From Kitasatospora sp. NBC_01266 (GTDB lineage Bacteria; Actinomycetota; Actinomycetes; Streptomycetales; Streptomycetaceae): a stretch of DNA of 64,000 nucleotides. The stretch covers positions 8,246,001 through 8,310,000 of the forward strand of contig NZ_CP108458.1 of NCBI RefSeq assembly GCF_036242395.1. Direction: 5' to 3'. Below are positions 24,101 to 35,100 of this stretch, piece after piece (positions within the stretch are counted from its first letter, which is position 1; each line of letters begins with the position of its first letter). A program made the translations under genes and the position numbers. Below the pieces are notes generated by a model. The model was not told the DNA's origin, searched no databases, and saw nothing but the letters and a program-made list of their open reading frames with translations.

Positions 24101-27100
24101 CAGGAGAACCTCTTCAGGATCGCGGCCATGTCGGTGGCACTGACATCGGTGAGGGGGGTGCCTTCGGTGGCCCGCGCGGGGCCGTCGCTCTGGTCGGCGC
24201 AGGCCGTGATGAGCTGCCGCAGGCCGTCCAGCAGGTCGGCGGCCAGGCGCTCCACGGTCCGGCGGTTGTGCAGTGCCGCCGAGTAGTTGATGTTCAGGTG
24301 GAAGGTGTCGCCCTCGACGGCGGCGGTGATGTCGAGCACGTTCCAGCGCATGCCGTCCGGGCTGATCGAGTGGCCCTTGGGCTCGGTGGGATCCGCGTAG
24401 CGGCCGATGCCGGGCAACTGCTCGGTGAACTGGCCCAGGTAGTTGAAGTTGACCTCGGGGGTCGGCTGCGCTCCCAGCGCGGCGGTCACCTCCGGGCTGC
24501 CCAGGTAGCGCAGGATCCCGTAGCCGACGCCCTTGTTGGGGATCCGGGCCAGCTGCTCCTTGACCGCGGTGAGTGAACTCACCGGATCGGCGGCGCTGTC
24601 CACCGTCAGCGCGACCGGGAAGACGCTGGTGAACCAGCCGATCGTGCGGGACAGGTCCACGTCGCTGAACAGGTCCTCGCGACCGTGGCCCTCCAGGCCG
24701 ATCAGTGTGCGGCCGTCGCCGGTCCACCGGGCCACCGCGCGGGCCAGCGCGGTCAGCAGCGCGTCGTTGATCTGGGTGCTGAACGCTCGCGGCACCTCCC
24801 GCAGCAGGGCGCCGGTCTCCTTCGCGGTGAGCGCGGCACTGACCGTGTCCGCCGAACGCGCCGTGTTGGCGCCGTCGCGGTCACGCGGGAGCCGGCCGCT
24901 CGGCTTGGGCTCCGACCAGTACCCGAACTCCGCCTCGGCCTCGGCCGACACCGCGAACCGGCTGAGCTTCTCCGCCCAGGCCTTGAACGAGGTGGTCTTG
25001 GGCGGCAGTTGCGGGGACCGCCCGGCAGCGCGCTGCTCGTAGGCGCTGCCCAGGTCCTCCAGCAGGATCCGCCAGGAGACGCTGTCGATCGCCAGGTGGT
25101 GCACGGTGAGCAGCACCCGCTGCCCGCGCCCGGCGCCCAGGTTCAGCAGGGCGCAGCGGAGCAGCGGCCCGTCGGCCAGGTCGAGGCTGCGCTGGACCGC
25201 CTCGCCGATGCCGCGCATCGCCGACCACAGGTCGTCGTCGGCGACCTCGGAGAGGTCGTGCACGTCGAGCAGGTCCGGGCCGGCCGAGTCGGCCAGGTGC
25301 TGGGTCCAACCGGGCTGCTGGGGACGCTGGTAGCGCAGTCGCAGCGCGTCGTGGTGCTCGGTCAGGTCGGTCAGCGCCTGCTCCAGCAGCTCCGGGTCGA
25401 GATCTTCGGTGGCCAGCAGCTCGGCCTGGTTGAAGTGGTGGCTGCTCGGCAACTCCTTCTCGAAGAACCAGTGCTGAATCGGCGTCAGGATCACGTCGCC
25501 CAGCACCTTGCCCTGCTCCGCGTCCGCCGAGGCCCCGGACTGCGCGTGGGCGGCGATCTCCGCGATGGTCTGGTGCTTGAAGATCATCCGAGGCGTCAGG
25601 TGCAGGCCGAACTTCTTGGCCTTGGCGATCACCTGGATGCTGATGATCGAGTCGCCGCCGAGCTCGAAGAAGTTGTCGTGGATGCCGATCGGGTCGACGC
25701 CCAGGATCTCGCTCCAGATCGTGGCGAGGGTCTGCTCGATGGGCGTGCGGGGTGGGGTGTAGCCGGCTTCCAGGTCGGGGCGGTGGTGGTCGGGGGCGGG
25801 GAGGGCTTTCTGGTCGACCTTGCCGTTGGGGGTGAGGGGGAGGCGGTCGAGGGTGACGTAGCTGGTGGGGATCATGTAGTCGGGCAGGTGCTGCTGGAGG
25901 TGGGTGCGTAGTTCGGTGGTGCTGGGGGTGTTGGCGGAGACCAGGTAGGCGACCAAGCGCTTGTCGCCAGGGGTGTCCTGGCGGACGGTGACGGTGGTGG
26001 CGGTGATGGCGGGGTGGGTGAGGAGGTTGTTCTCGATTTCGCCGAGTTCGATGCGGTAGCCGCGGAGTTTGACCTGGTTGTCGATGCGGCCGATGAACTC
26101 CATCTCACCGTCCGCCCGCCACCTGACCAGGTCGCCGGTGCGGTAGACGCGTTCGGTGCTGCCGTTGAGCTCCAGGTCGACGAAGCGGGCGGCGGTCAGC
26201 TCCGGGCGGTTGTGGTAGCCGCGGGCGACGCAGATGCCGCCGAGGAGGCATTCGCCGGGGACACCGATCGGGACCGGGCGGTTGTAGCGGTCCACCACGT
26301 AGGCCGTCGTGTTGGTGATCGGGGTGCCCACCGAGGTGGTGCCGGCGGTGGGGTCGACAGTGCTGCTCAGGCTCATCACGTTGGCGACGGAGCCTTCGGT
26401 GGCGCCGTACTCGTTGGCGATGACCGTCGTGCGGCTGCTGGTGCTGAAGATCCGGTTGGCCAGGGTGGGCGTCAACTCCTCGCCGCCGGCGACGATGGTG
26501 GCGATGTTGTGGCGCTTGCCGGTGGTCTCGAGGTGGGCGGTGAGGAGTTCGAGGTGGGAGGGGGTGGCTTTGAGGAAGCTGATCTCGGTGCCGGTGAGGA
26601 TGAGGTCGATGGCGGCGTCGAAGGCGGTCTGGTCGGCGGCGGGCTGGGGGATGGCGAGGCGTTGGCCTTGGATGAGGGGGAGGAAGAGGGCGGTGATGGT
26701 GAGGTCGAAGGTGACGGAGGAGTAGAGCAGGGTGCCGATGCCGTTGGGGGTGATGACCGGGTAGTTGAGGTCGCACCAGTGGAGGTAGTTGACGACGCCT
26801 CGGTGGTCGAGCTGGACGCCCTTGGGGCGGCCGGTGGAGCCGCTGGTGTAGATGATGTAGGCGAGGTGGTCGGGGGTGGCGATGGGTGCGGGGGTGGTGG
26901 TGTCGGTGGTGGTGGTGTCGGTGGTGGTGGGCCAGTCCTGGTCGACCAGCAGCAGCGGGGTGCCCTGCGGGAGTCGGGAGGCGTGCTGGCTGTGGGTGAT
27001 CACCAGGGGGGTGTTGGTGTCCTCGACCATGTAGGTGATGCGGTCGGTGGGGTAGTCCGGGTCGAGCGGCACGAAGGCTGCGCCGGCCTTCATGATTCCC

Positions 27101-30100
27101 AGCAGCGCGCAGATGAGGTCGGGGCTGCGGTCCAGGCAGACGGCGATCAGCGTGTCGGGGGTGATGCCCTGGGCGCGCAGGTGGTGGGCGAGTTGGTTGG
27201 CCCGCTCGTTGATCTGACGGTAGGTCAGTTCCACGTCCCCGTAGGTGAGGGCGATGGCGTCGGGCTCGCGCTCGCAACGCTCTTCGATCAGCGAGTGGAT
27301 GGTGGCCGTGTCGGGGTACGGACCGTCCGTGGCGTTCCAGTCGACCACGATCTGCTGCCGCTCCGCCGCCGTCAGCATCTCAAGCTCGCTCAGCCGCGCC
27401 TCCGGCCGCTCGGCGACCCCCGCCAGCAGCGTCCGGAAGTGCCCCACCAGCCGCTCGATGGTGGCCGGTTCGAAGAGGTCGGTCCGGTACTCCACCGCGG
27501 CGTCCAGCCCACCGCCGTTCTCCGCGACGGTCAGCTGCAGGTCGAACTTCACCGCCTGGCCGCCGACGCTGACCGGCTCGACTGCCAGGCCCGGCAGCGC
27601 CCAGGAGTCGTCGCCGTCCGGGACGTTCTGCAGCACGAACATGGTCTGGAAGAGCGGGTTGCGGCCCAGGTCCCGCTCGGGGGCCAGCTCGTCGACCAGC
27701 CGCTCGAACGGGAGGTCCTGGTGGTCGTAGGCGCCCAGCGCGGTCTCCTTGACCTGCTCCAGGAGCTGCCGGAAGGTCGGGTCACCGCTGAGGTCGGCAC
27801 GCAGCACCAGGGTGTTGACGAAGAACCCGATCATCTCTTCCAGTTCGGCCCGGTTGCGGCCGGCGATCGGGGTGCCGACGGTGATGTCCTGCTGGCCGCT
27901 GTACTTGGACAGCAGCAGCTGGAACACCGCGAGCAGCGTCATGAAGAGGCTCGCGCCCTGGTCGGCGGTGGCGGCCTTCAACCGCTCGGTCACCTCGGCC
28001 GGGACGCTGAACCGGATGACGTCCCCGTCGCCGTCGCGCTCGGCGGGCCGGCGGTGGTCGGTGGGCAGCTCCAGCGGCTCGATGCCCGCCAAGGTCTGGC
28101 GCCAGTAGTCCAGTTGCCGGTCCAGCACGTCGCCGGTCAGCCACTGCCGCTGCCAGAGGGCGAAGTCCGCGTACTGCGCGGCGGGCTCCGGCAGTTCGGC
28201 CGAACGCTGCTGAACGGCGGCGGTGTAGAGATCGCGCAGATCGCGCGCCAGGATGCCCTGCGACCAGCCGTCCGAGACGATGTGATGCAGCGTCAGCAGC
28301 AGGTACTGGTCGTCCTGCGCCAGTCGCACCAGGTCTGCTCGCAGCGGCCGGCCGGCGGTCAGGTCGAAGGGCAGGGCGCCCTCGGTCGCCAGCAGCCGCT
28401 GCGCGGCCGCCTCGCGGGCGTCGTCGTCGGCGATCTCGCGCAGGTCGTGGACGGCCACCGTCACCGGGTGCGGAGCGTCGATCAGCTGGGCCGGGCGGCC
28501 GTCCGCGTCCGCGAGGAACCGGGTCCGCAGCACCTCGTGCCGGGCCACCAGCCCGCTCAGCGCCGCCTCCAGCGCACCCACGTCCAGCCGGCCGCGCAGG
28601 CGGAGCCCGAAGGGCACCAGGTACTCGGCGCTGTCCGGCTCCAACTGGTCGAGGAACCAGAGCCGTTGCTGGGCGAAGGAGAGCGGCAGCGGGCTGCCGT
28701 CGCGGGGCACCGCGACCAGCCGCTCGGCCTGGTCAGCGCCCAGATCGGCGATGGCGGCGGCGAGTTCGGCCGGTGTCGGGGCGGTGAAGACGGTCCGGAC
28801 CGGGACCTCGACGCCGAGCTCCTTGCGCAGTCGACTGGTGACCTGGGTGGCGAGCAGTGAATGGCCGCCGAGCTGGAAGAAGTTGTCGTGGATACCGATC
28901 GGGTCGACGCCCAGGATCTCGCTCCAGATCGCCGTCACGATCTGCTCGACGTGGGTGCGGGGTGCGGTGTAGGCGGCTTCCAGGTCGGGCCGCTCGCTGT
29001 CGGGAGCCGGCAGCGCCTTCTGGTCGACCTTGCCGTTCGGCGTGAGCGGGAGCTGGTCGAGGGTGACGTAGCTGGTGGGGATCATGTAGTCGGGCAGGTG
29101 CTGTTGGAGGTGGGTGCGCAGCTCTCCGGCGCTGGGCGCGGTCGTGCCGGCGAAGTAAGCGACCAAGCGCTTGTCGCCGGGGATGTCCTCGCGCAGGATC
29201 ACGGTGGCGTCGGTGATCGCCGGGTGGGTGAGGAGGTTGTTCTCGATTTCGCCGAGTTCGATGCGGTAGCCGCGGAGTTTGACCTGGTTGTCGATGCGGC
29301 CGATGAACTCCATCTGGCCGTCTTGGCGCCAGCGGACGAGGTCGCCGGTGCGGTAGACGCGTTCGGTGGTGCCGTTGAGTTCGAGGTCGACGAAACGGGC
29401 GGCGGTGAGGTCGGGGCGGTTGTGGTAGCCGCGGGCGACGCAGATGCCGCCGAGGAGGCATTCGCCGGGGACGCCGATGGGGACGGGGTGGTTGTGGCGG
29501 TCGACCACGTAGGCGGTGGTGTTGGTGATTGCCGTTCCCACGGGCGTGGTGCCGCCGTGGGGGTCGATGGTGGTGTTGAGGCTCATCACGTTGGCGACGG
29601 AGCCTTCGGTGGCGCCGTACTCGTTGGCGATGACGGTCTGCCCGGCGCCGGTGGCCAGGATGCGGTTGGCGAGGGTGGGGGAGAGGTCTTCGCCGCCGGC
29701 GACGATGGTGGCGATGTTGTGGCGCTTGCCGGTGGTCTCGAGGTGGGCGGTGAGGAGTTCGAGGTGGGAGGGGGTGGCTTTGAGGAAGCTGATCTCGGTG
29801 CCGGTGAGGATGAGGTCGATGGCGGCGTCGAAGGCGGTCTGGTCGGCGGCGGGCTGGGGGATGGCGAGGCGTTGGCCTTGGATGAGGGGGAGGAAGAGGG
29901 CGGTGATGGTGAGGTCGAAGGTGACGGAGGAGTAGAGCAGGGTGCCGATGCCGTTGGGGGTGATGACCGGGTAGTTGAGGTCGCACCAGTGGAGGTAGTT
30001 GACGACGCCTCGGTGGTCGAGCTGGACGCCCTTGGGGCGGCCGGTGGAGCCGCTGGTGTAGATGATGTAGGCGAGGTGGTCGGGGGTGGCGATGGGTGCG

Positions 30101-32061
30101 GGGGTGGTGGTGTCAGCTGACGTGGGCCAGTCCTGGTCGACCAGCAGCAGCGGGGTGCCCTGCGGGAGTCGGGAGGCGTGCTGGCTGTGGGTGATCACCA
30201 GGGGGGTGTTGGTGTCCTCGACCATGTAGGTGATGCGGTCGGTGGGGTAGTCCGGGTCCAGGGGGACGAAGGCTGCGCCGGCTTTCATGATTCCCAGTAG
30301 CGCGCAGATGAGGTCGGGGCTGCGGTCGAGGCAGACGGCGATCAGCGTGTCGGGGGTGATGCCCTGGGCGCGCAGGTGGTGGGCGAGCTGGTTGGCCCGC
30401 TCATCGACCTGACGATACGTCAGTTCCACGTCCCCGTAGGTGAGGGCGATGGCGTCGGGCTCGCGCTCGCAACGCTCCTCGATCAGCGAGTGGATGGTGG
30501 CCGTGTCGGGGTACGGACCGTCCGTGGCGTTCCAGTCGACCACGATCTGCTGCCGCTCCGCTGCCGTCAGCATCTCAAGCTCGCTCAGCCGCGCCTCCGG
30601 CTTCTCCGCGACCCTCGCCAGCAGCGTGCGGAAGTGGCCCACCAGCCGCTCGATGGTGGCCGGTTCGAAGAGGTCGGTCCGGTACTCCAGCGAGGCCAGC
30701 AGGCCGTCGCCGCTCTCCACCAGGGTGAGCGTCAGGTCGAACTTGGCGAAGCCCCGCTTGAGTTCAACGGGTTCCACCCGCGTGCCGGCCAGCTGCCAGC
30801 CGCCCGCCCCGGTCTCGCCACCGCTCTCGGGGGCCTGGAGCACGAGCATCGTCTGGAAGAGCGGGTTGCGCGACAGGTCCCGCTCGGGCGCCAGTTCCTC
30901 CACCAGCCGTTCGAACGGGAGGTCCTGGTGGTCGTAGGCACCCAGCGCCGCCTCCTTGACCCGCGCCAGCAGTTCGCCGAAGGTCGGGTCGCCGGAGAGG
31001 TCGGTGCGCAGTACCAGCGTGTTGACGAAGAACCCGATCACGTCTTCCAGCTCGGCCCGGTTGCGGCCGGCGATCGGGGTGCCCACCGCGATGTCCTGCT
31101 GGCCGCTGTAGTTGGACAGCAGTAGCTGGAACACCGCGAGCAACACCATGAACAGGCTCGCGCCCTCGCCCGCCGCCGCGCTCTTCAGCCGCTCGGTGAT
31201 CTCGGCCGGCACGCTGAACAGCACGGTGTCGCCGCTGCCGCCGTGCCGCGCGGGCCGCCGGTGGTCGGTGGGCAGCTCCAGCGGCTCGATGCCGGTCAGC
31301 TGCTGCCGCCAGTAGTCCAACTGCCGGTCCATCGTGGGGCCGGTCAGCCACTGCCGCTGCCAGAGCGCGAAGTCCGCGTACTGCAGGGCGGGCTCGGGCA
31401 GTTCGGCCGACCGGCCGGTCAGCCCGGCGGCGTACAGCTCGCGCAGCTCGCGGGTCAGGATGCCCTCCGACCAGCCGTCCGCGACGATGTGATGCACCGT
31501 CAGCAGCAGGTACTGGTCGTCCTCGGCCAGCCGCACCAGGTCCGCCCGCAGCGGCCGTCCCGCCGCCAGCTCGAACGGTCGGCTGGCCGCGGCGCGCAGC
31601 AGCTCGTGCGCCGCCGCCTCGAGCGCCGCCGCCTCGCGGTCCGCCGCCGGATGGTCGGCCGACCCGCCGACGGCCCGCAGGTCGTGGACGGTGACGGCCA
31701 CCTGCCACGGTGCCTCGACCAACTGCGCGGGCTGGCCCGCGTCGTCGGCCACGAAGCGGGTCCGCAGCACCTCGTGCCGCGCGACCAGAGCCGAGAGGGC
31801 GTCGGTCAGCGCGCCCACCTCCAGCGGCCCGGTGACCCGGAGCGCGAAGGGGATCAGGTATTCGGCGCCGCCGGGCTCCAACTGATCGAGGAACCAGAGT
31901 CGTTGCTGGGCGAAGGAGAGCGGCACCGGGCCCGTGGTCTCCCGGCGGGCGATGCGGTCCTCGGCCGCCCGCCGGCGCATCCGGGAGAGCAGGCGGGACT
32001 CGACGGACGTGGCGCCGGAATTCTGACCGGACTTCTCGTTCATGATGATGCGTTTCCTCAC
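24100..32061 (-). CDS. NRPS 2: C-A-T-C-A-T-E, two Asx-type modules and an epimerase
   Basis: 2,653 residues from GTG 32061; ATG 32043 with GAGGAAA upstream is an equally good start. Domain order with approximate residues: C1 (HHIVADGWS, 192), A1 (YTSGSTGRPKG, 668), T1 (LGGHSLL, 1065), C2 (HHIVSDGWS, 1260), A2 (1740), T2 (LGGDSIIS, 2135), E (HHLAIDSVSWR at 2323, GHGRE, NFNYLGQF). All C domains keep HHxxxDG and both carriers keep the Ser. Both A domains have the same pocket reading, D-L-T-K-V-G-E-V-A, close to Asn/Asp codes, so two consecutive Asx residues are predicted. The second is epimerised to D before transfer to NRPS 3. A2 has an extra Thr/Asp repeat (TDTTTTDTTT) near 26900-26930. It lies 84 bp downstream of NRPS 1. 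Confidence 0.93.
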   Translation of the reverse strand: MRKRIIMNEKSGQNSGATSVESRLLSRMRRRAAEDRIARRETTGPVPLSFAQQRLWFLDQLEPGGAEYLIPFALRVTGPLEVGALTDALSALVARHEVLRTRFVADDAGQPAQLVEAPWQVAVTVHDLRAVGGSADHPAADREAAALEAAAHELLRAAASRPFELAAGRPLRADLVRLAEDDQYLLLTVHHIVADGWSEGILTRELRELYAAGLTGRSAELPEPALQYADFALWQRQWLTGPTMDRQLDYWRQQLTGIEPLELPTDHRRPARHGGSGDTVLFSVPAEITERLKSAAAGEGASLFMVLLAVFQLLLSNYSGQQDIAVGTPIAGRNRAELEDVIGFFVNTLVLRTDLSGDPTFGELLARVKEAALGAYDHQDLPFERLVEELAPERDLSRNPLFQTMLVLQAPESGGETGAGGWQLAGTRVEPVELKRGFAKFDLTLTLVESGDGLLASLEYRTDLFEPATIERLVGHFRTLLARVAEKPEARLSELEMLTAAERQQIVVDWNATDGPYPDTATIHSLIEERCEREPDAIALTYGDVELTYRQVDERANQLAHHLRAQGITPDTLIAVCLDRSPDLICALLGIMKAGAAFVPLDPDYPTDRITYMVEDTNTPLVITHSQHASRLPQGTPLLLVDQDWPTSADTTTPAPIATPDHLAYIIYTSGSTGRPKGVQLDHRGVVNYLHWCDLNYPVITPNGIGTLLYSSVTFDLTITALFLPLIQGQRLAIPQPAADQTAFDAAIDLILTGTEISFLKATPSHLELLTAHLETTGKRHNIATIVAGGEDLSPTLANRILATGAGQTVIANEYGATEGSVANVMSLNTTIDPHGGTTPVGTAITNTTAYVVDRHNHPVPIGVPGECLLGGICVARGYHNRPDLTAARFVDLELNGTTERVYRTGDLVRWRQDGQMEFIGRIDNQVKLRGYRIELGEIENNLLTHPAITDATVILREDIPGDKRLVAYFAGTTAPSAGELRTHLQQHLPDYMIPTSYVTLDQLPLTPNGKVDQKALPAPDSERPDLEAAYTAPRTHVEQIVTAIWSEILGVDPIGIHDNFFQLGGHSLLATQVTSRLRKELGVEVPVRTVFTAPTPAELAAAIADLGADQAERLVAVPRDGSPLPLSFAQQRLWFLDQLEPDSAEYLVPFGLRLRGRLDVGALEAALSGLVARHEVLRTRFLADADGRPAQLIDAPHPVTVAVHDLREIADDDAREAAAQRLLATEGALPFDLTAGRPLRADLVRLAQDDQYLLLTLHHIVSDGWSQGILARDLRDLYTAAVQQRSAELPEPAAQYADFALWQRQWLTGDVLDRQLDYWRQTLAGIEPLELPTDHRRPAERDGDGDVIRFSVPAEVTERLKAATADQGASLFMTLLAVFQLLLSKYSGQQDITVGTPIAGRNRAELEEMIGFFVNTLVLRADLSGDPTFRQLLEQVKETALGAYDHQDLPFERLVDELAPERDLGRNPLFQTMFVLQNVPDGDDSWALPGLAVEPVSVGGQAVKFDLQLTVAENGGGLDAAVEYRTDLFEPATIERLVGHFRTLLAGVAERPEARLSELEMLTAAERQQIVVDWNATDGPYPDTATIHSLIEERCEREPDAIALTYGDVELTYRQINERANQLAHHLRAQGITPDTLIAVCLDRSPDLICALLGIMKAGAAFVPLDPDYPTDRITYMVEDTNTPLVITHSQHASRLPQGTPLLLVDQDWPTTTDTTTTDTTTPAPIATPDHLAYIIYTSGSTGRPKGVQLDHRGVVNYLHWCDLNYPVITPNGIGTLLYSSVTFDLTITALFLPLIQGQRLAIPQPAADQTAFDAAIDLILTGTEISFLKATPSHLELLTAHLETTGKRHNIATIVAGGEELTPTLANRIFSTSSRTTVIANEYGATEGSVANVMSLSSTVDPTAGTTSVGTPITNTTAYVVDRYNRPVPIGVPGECLLGGICVARGYHNRPELTAARFVDLELNGSTERVYRTGDLVRWRADGEMEFIGRIDNQVKLRGYRIELGEIENNLLTHPAITATTVTVRQDTPGDKRLVAYLVSANTPSTTELRTHLQQHLPDYMIPTSYVTLDRLPLTPNGKVDQKALPAPDHHRPDLEAGYTPPRTPIEQTLATIWSEILGVDPIGIHDNFFELGGDSIISIQVIAKAKKFGLHLTPRMIFKHQTIAEIAAHAQSGASADAEQGKVLGDVILTPIQHWFFEKELPSSHHFNQAELLATEDLDPELLEQALTDLTEHHDALRLRYQRPQQPGWTQHLADSAGPDLLDVHDLSEVADDDLWSAMRGIGEAVQRSLDLADGPLLRCALLNLGAGRGQRVLLTVHHLAIDSVSWRILLEDLGSAYEQRAAGRSPQLPPKTTSFKAWAEKLSRFAVSAEAEAEFGYWSEPKPSGRLPRDRDGANTARSADTVSAALTAKETGALLREVPRAFSTQINDALLTALARAVARWTGDGRTLIGLEGHGREDLFSDVDLSRTIGWFTSVFPVALTVDSAADPVSSLTAVKEQLARIPNKGVGYGILRYLGSPEVTAALGAQPTPEVNFNYLGQFTEQLPGIGRYADPTEPKGHSISPDGMRWNVLDITAAVEGDTFHLNINYSAALHNRRTVERLAADLLDGLRQLITACADQSDGPARATEGTPLTDVSATDMAAILKRFS
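25772..26101 (-). repeat. A-domain tract shared with NRPS 3, copy in NRPS 2 module 4
   Basis: 330 bp that appear identical to 21196-21525. The next ~270 bp differ, and identity to both other copies resumes near 26383. Codons here nearly all end in C, with Leu CTC and Pro CCC, unlike flanking CTG/CCG usage. Confidence 0.8.
29222..30147 (-). repeat. Near-identical A-domain tract, copy in NRPS 2 module 3
   Basis: Partner of 21436-22360. It keeps the five-G run that is four G in NRPS 3. The flanks of the tract diverge sharply, which marks recombination boundaries inside the A domain. Confidence 0.85.
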
Positions 32062-32145
32062 TGTCCACGTGATGCGGACGTACGGTTTCCCAGAAAGAGC
32101 CGTTCTTCCGTGCCGAGCCGGTCTGACGCTGAACCCGCTTTCGGT

Positions 32146-35100
32146 TCAGTCGACTTCGTCGGCGTCGTCGAGTTCCTCGAGCAGCTCGAGGAGCTGGCTC
32201 TTGATCCCGACGACGGTGGGCACCAGGAAGAGCTTCCGCAGGCTCACGCGGACACCGGTCAGTGTTTCGATCCGGTTGACGAGTTGGGTGGCGAGCAGCG
32301 AGTGGCCGCCGAGTTCGAAGAAGTTGTCGTGAATGCCGACCCGGTCGAGCTTGAGCAGGGCGCCCATGACCTCCGCGACCGCGGTCTCGATCTCGTCGCG
32401 CGGAGCGACGAAGTCGGCGCCCGGGTCCGTTCCGGTGGCGTCGGGGACCGGCAGGACCTTGTGGTCGACCTTGCCGTTGGCGGAGAGCGGCAGTTCGTCC
32501 AGCAGCACGAAGGCGCTGGGCACCATCGTCCGGGGCAGCACCTCGCCGGCCCAGGCCCGCAGCCCCGCCGGGTCGATCCGCTGCTCGGGCGCCGCCACGC
32601 AGTAGGCAACCAGACGCTTCTCCCCAGGGCTGTCCTCGCGCACGATCACCGCGCAGCTGCCGACCGTCTCATGGCCGAGCAGCATCGCCTCGATCTCGCC
32701 GAGTTCGATCCGCACCCCGCGCAGCTTCACCTGCCGGTCGACCCGGCCGAGCAGGTCGAGTTCACCGCTCGCGGTGAACCGTCCCAGGTCCCCGGTCCGG
32801 TACATCCGAGGCACCCGGCCGCCCTCGACGCTTCCCCCGGCGACAGCGCCGGCAGCAGCGGCGGCAGCGAACGGGTCGGGCAGGAACCGCTCCGCCGTCA
32901 GCTCGGGCCGGTTGTGGTAGCCGCGCCCGACGCTGGCCCCGCCCAGGTAGACCTCGCCCAGCACGCCGGGCGGCACCGGACGCCCCGCCTGGTCGAGCAC
33001 GTAGACCGTCTGGTTGATCATCGGCCGCCCCGCCAGCACCGGGCCGGTGGGCGTTTCGCGGTCGGCCCGCCAGAAGGTGGTGTCGACCGAGACCTCGGTG
33101 GCGCCGTAGAGGTTGATCAGGTCGCCCGGGAACCGGTTCACGAACCGGCTCACCAGGGTCGGCTGCAGCGGCTCGCCGCTGGCGAAGGCGTACCGCAGGT
33201 GGGTGCAGTCCTCGGGGTGGGCCTCGGTGACGAAGAGGTCGAGCAGGCTGGGCACGAAGTGCAGTCCGACGATCCGGTGATCACGCATCAGCCGCGTCAC
33301 CCGGGTCATGTCGAGCCGCTCCGAGCCGGGCACCAGGACCACGTTCGCCCCGCGCCAGAGCGGCCAGAAGATCTCGTAGGCGGAGACGTCGAAGGAGAGC
33401 GGCGTGGCCTGCAGGAAGCCCTCGCCGGCCGCGATCGGGAACTCGTCCTGCATGCCCGCCAGGTAGTTGACCACCCCGCCGTGCTCGATCCGCACGCCCT
33501 TGGGCCGGCCGGTGGAGCCGCTGGTGTAGATCAGGTAGCAGAGGTCGTCCGGGCCGGCCAGCGGCGTCGGGTTGCCGACGGGCTGCCCGGCGATGACCGC
33601 TCGGTCGCGGTCCAGGGCCAGGTACGGGGTCCCGGCGGGCAGCCGGCCGGTGTGCGCCGTGTGGGTGATGACCAGGGGCGTCGCGGTGTCCTCGACCAGG
33701 TAGGCGAGCCGGTCGGCGGGGTGCTCGGGGTCGAGCGGGAGGTAGGCGGCGCCGGCCTTGAGGATGCCGAGCAGTGCGCAGATCAGGTCCGGGCCGCGCT
33801 CCAGGCAGACCCCGACCGGGGTGTCGGGGGTCAGGCCCAGGCCGCGCAGGTGGTGGGCGAGCTGGTTGGCCCGCTCGTTCAGCTGGCGGTAGCTCAGCGT
33901 GTCGGCCCCGCAGGTCACGGCGGTCGCCTCCGGGTCGAGCCCGGCCCGCTCCTCGAAGAGCTGGTGGATGGTCGCGGTGTCCGGGTAGGCGGTGGCGGTG
34001 TCGTTCCAGTCGACCAGGATCTGCTTGCGCTGCGCGGCGCCGAGCAGGTCCAGTTCGGAGAGCCGGTCCTGCGGCCGGGCGGTGGCGGCGGTGAGCAGCT
34101 GCTGGAAGTGCTCGGCCAGCCGCTGCATGGTGTGCGGCTCGAACAGGTCGGTGCTGTAGACGATCGCGCCCTCCAGGCTGCCGTCCGCCGTCTCGCTGAG
34201 GTACATGGCCAGGTCGAACTTGGCGTCCTTCGCGCTGAGCGGGACCGGGGCCACGGCCAGTCCGGGCAGCTGCCAGGTGTCGAAGTCGGGGACGTTCTGC
34301 AGTACGAACATGGTCTGGAAGAGCGGGTTGCGCGACAGGTCCCGCTGCGGCGCCAGCTCCTCGACCAGCCGCTCGAAGGGCAGGTCCTGGTGCTCGTAGG
34401 CGCCCAGCGCGGTCTCCTTCACCCGGTCGAGCAGCTCGGCGAAGGTGGGGTCGCCGGACAGGTCGGTGCGCAGCACCAGGGTGTTGACGAAGAACCCGAT
34501 CAGCTCCTCCAGCTCGGCCCGGTTGCGGCCGGCGATCGGGGTGCCGACGGTGATGTCCTGCTGGCCGCTGTACTTGGCGAGCAGCAGCTGGAAGGCCGCG
34601 AGCAGGGTCATGAAGAGGCTCGCCCCGTGCCCGGCGGCTGTACTCTTCAGGCGCTCGTTCAGCTCGGCCGGTACGGCGAACGCGATGGTGGCGCCCTCGC
34701 CGGTGCGCTGGGCCGGGCGGCGGTGGTCGGTGGGCAGCTCCAGCGGCTCGACACCGGCCAGCCGGGTGCGCCAGTAGGCCAGCTGCCGCTCCAGGGTGTC
34801 GCCGGTCAGCCACTCGCGCTGCCAGCGGGCGTAGTCCGCGTACTGCACGGCCAGCGCGGGCAGCTCGGCCGCGCGCTGCTGCCGGGCGGCCGTGTAGAGC
34901 TCGGTCAGCTCGCGCGAGAGCACGGTCACCGACCAGCCGTCGAAGGCGATGTGATGGACGGTGACGGCCAGGATCGACTCCTGCTCGGACAGCCGGATGA
35001 GCAGCGCCCTGATCATCGGACCGGTGCTGAGCTCGATCGGCCGGAAGGCCTCGGTCTCCACCAGTTGTCGGGCCGCCGCCTCGCGCTCGGCCGGATCGGC

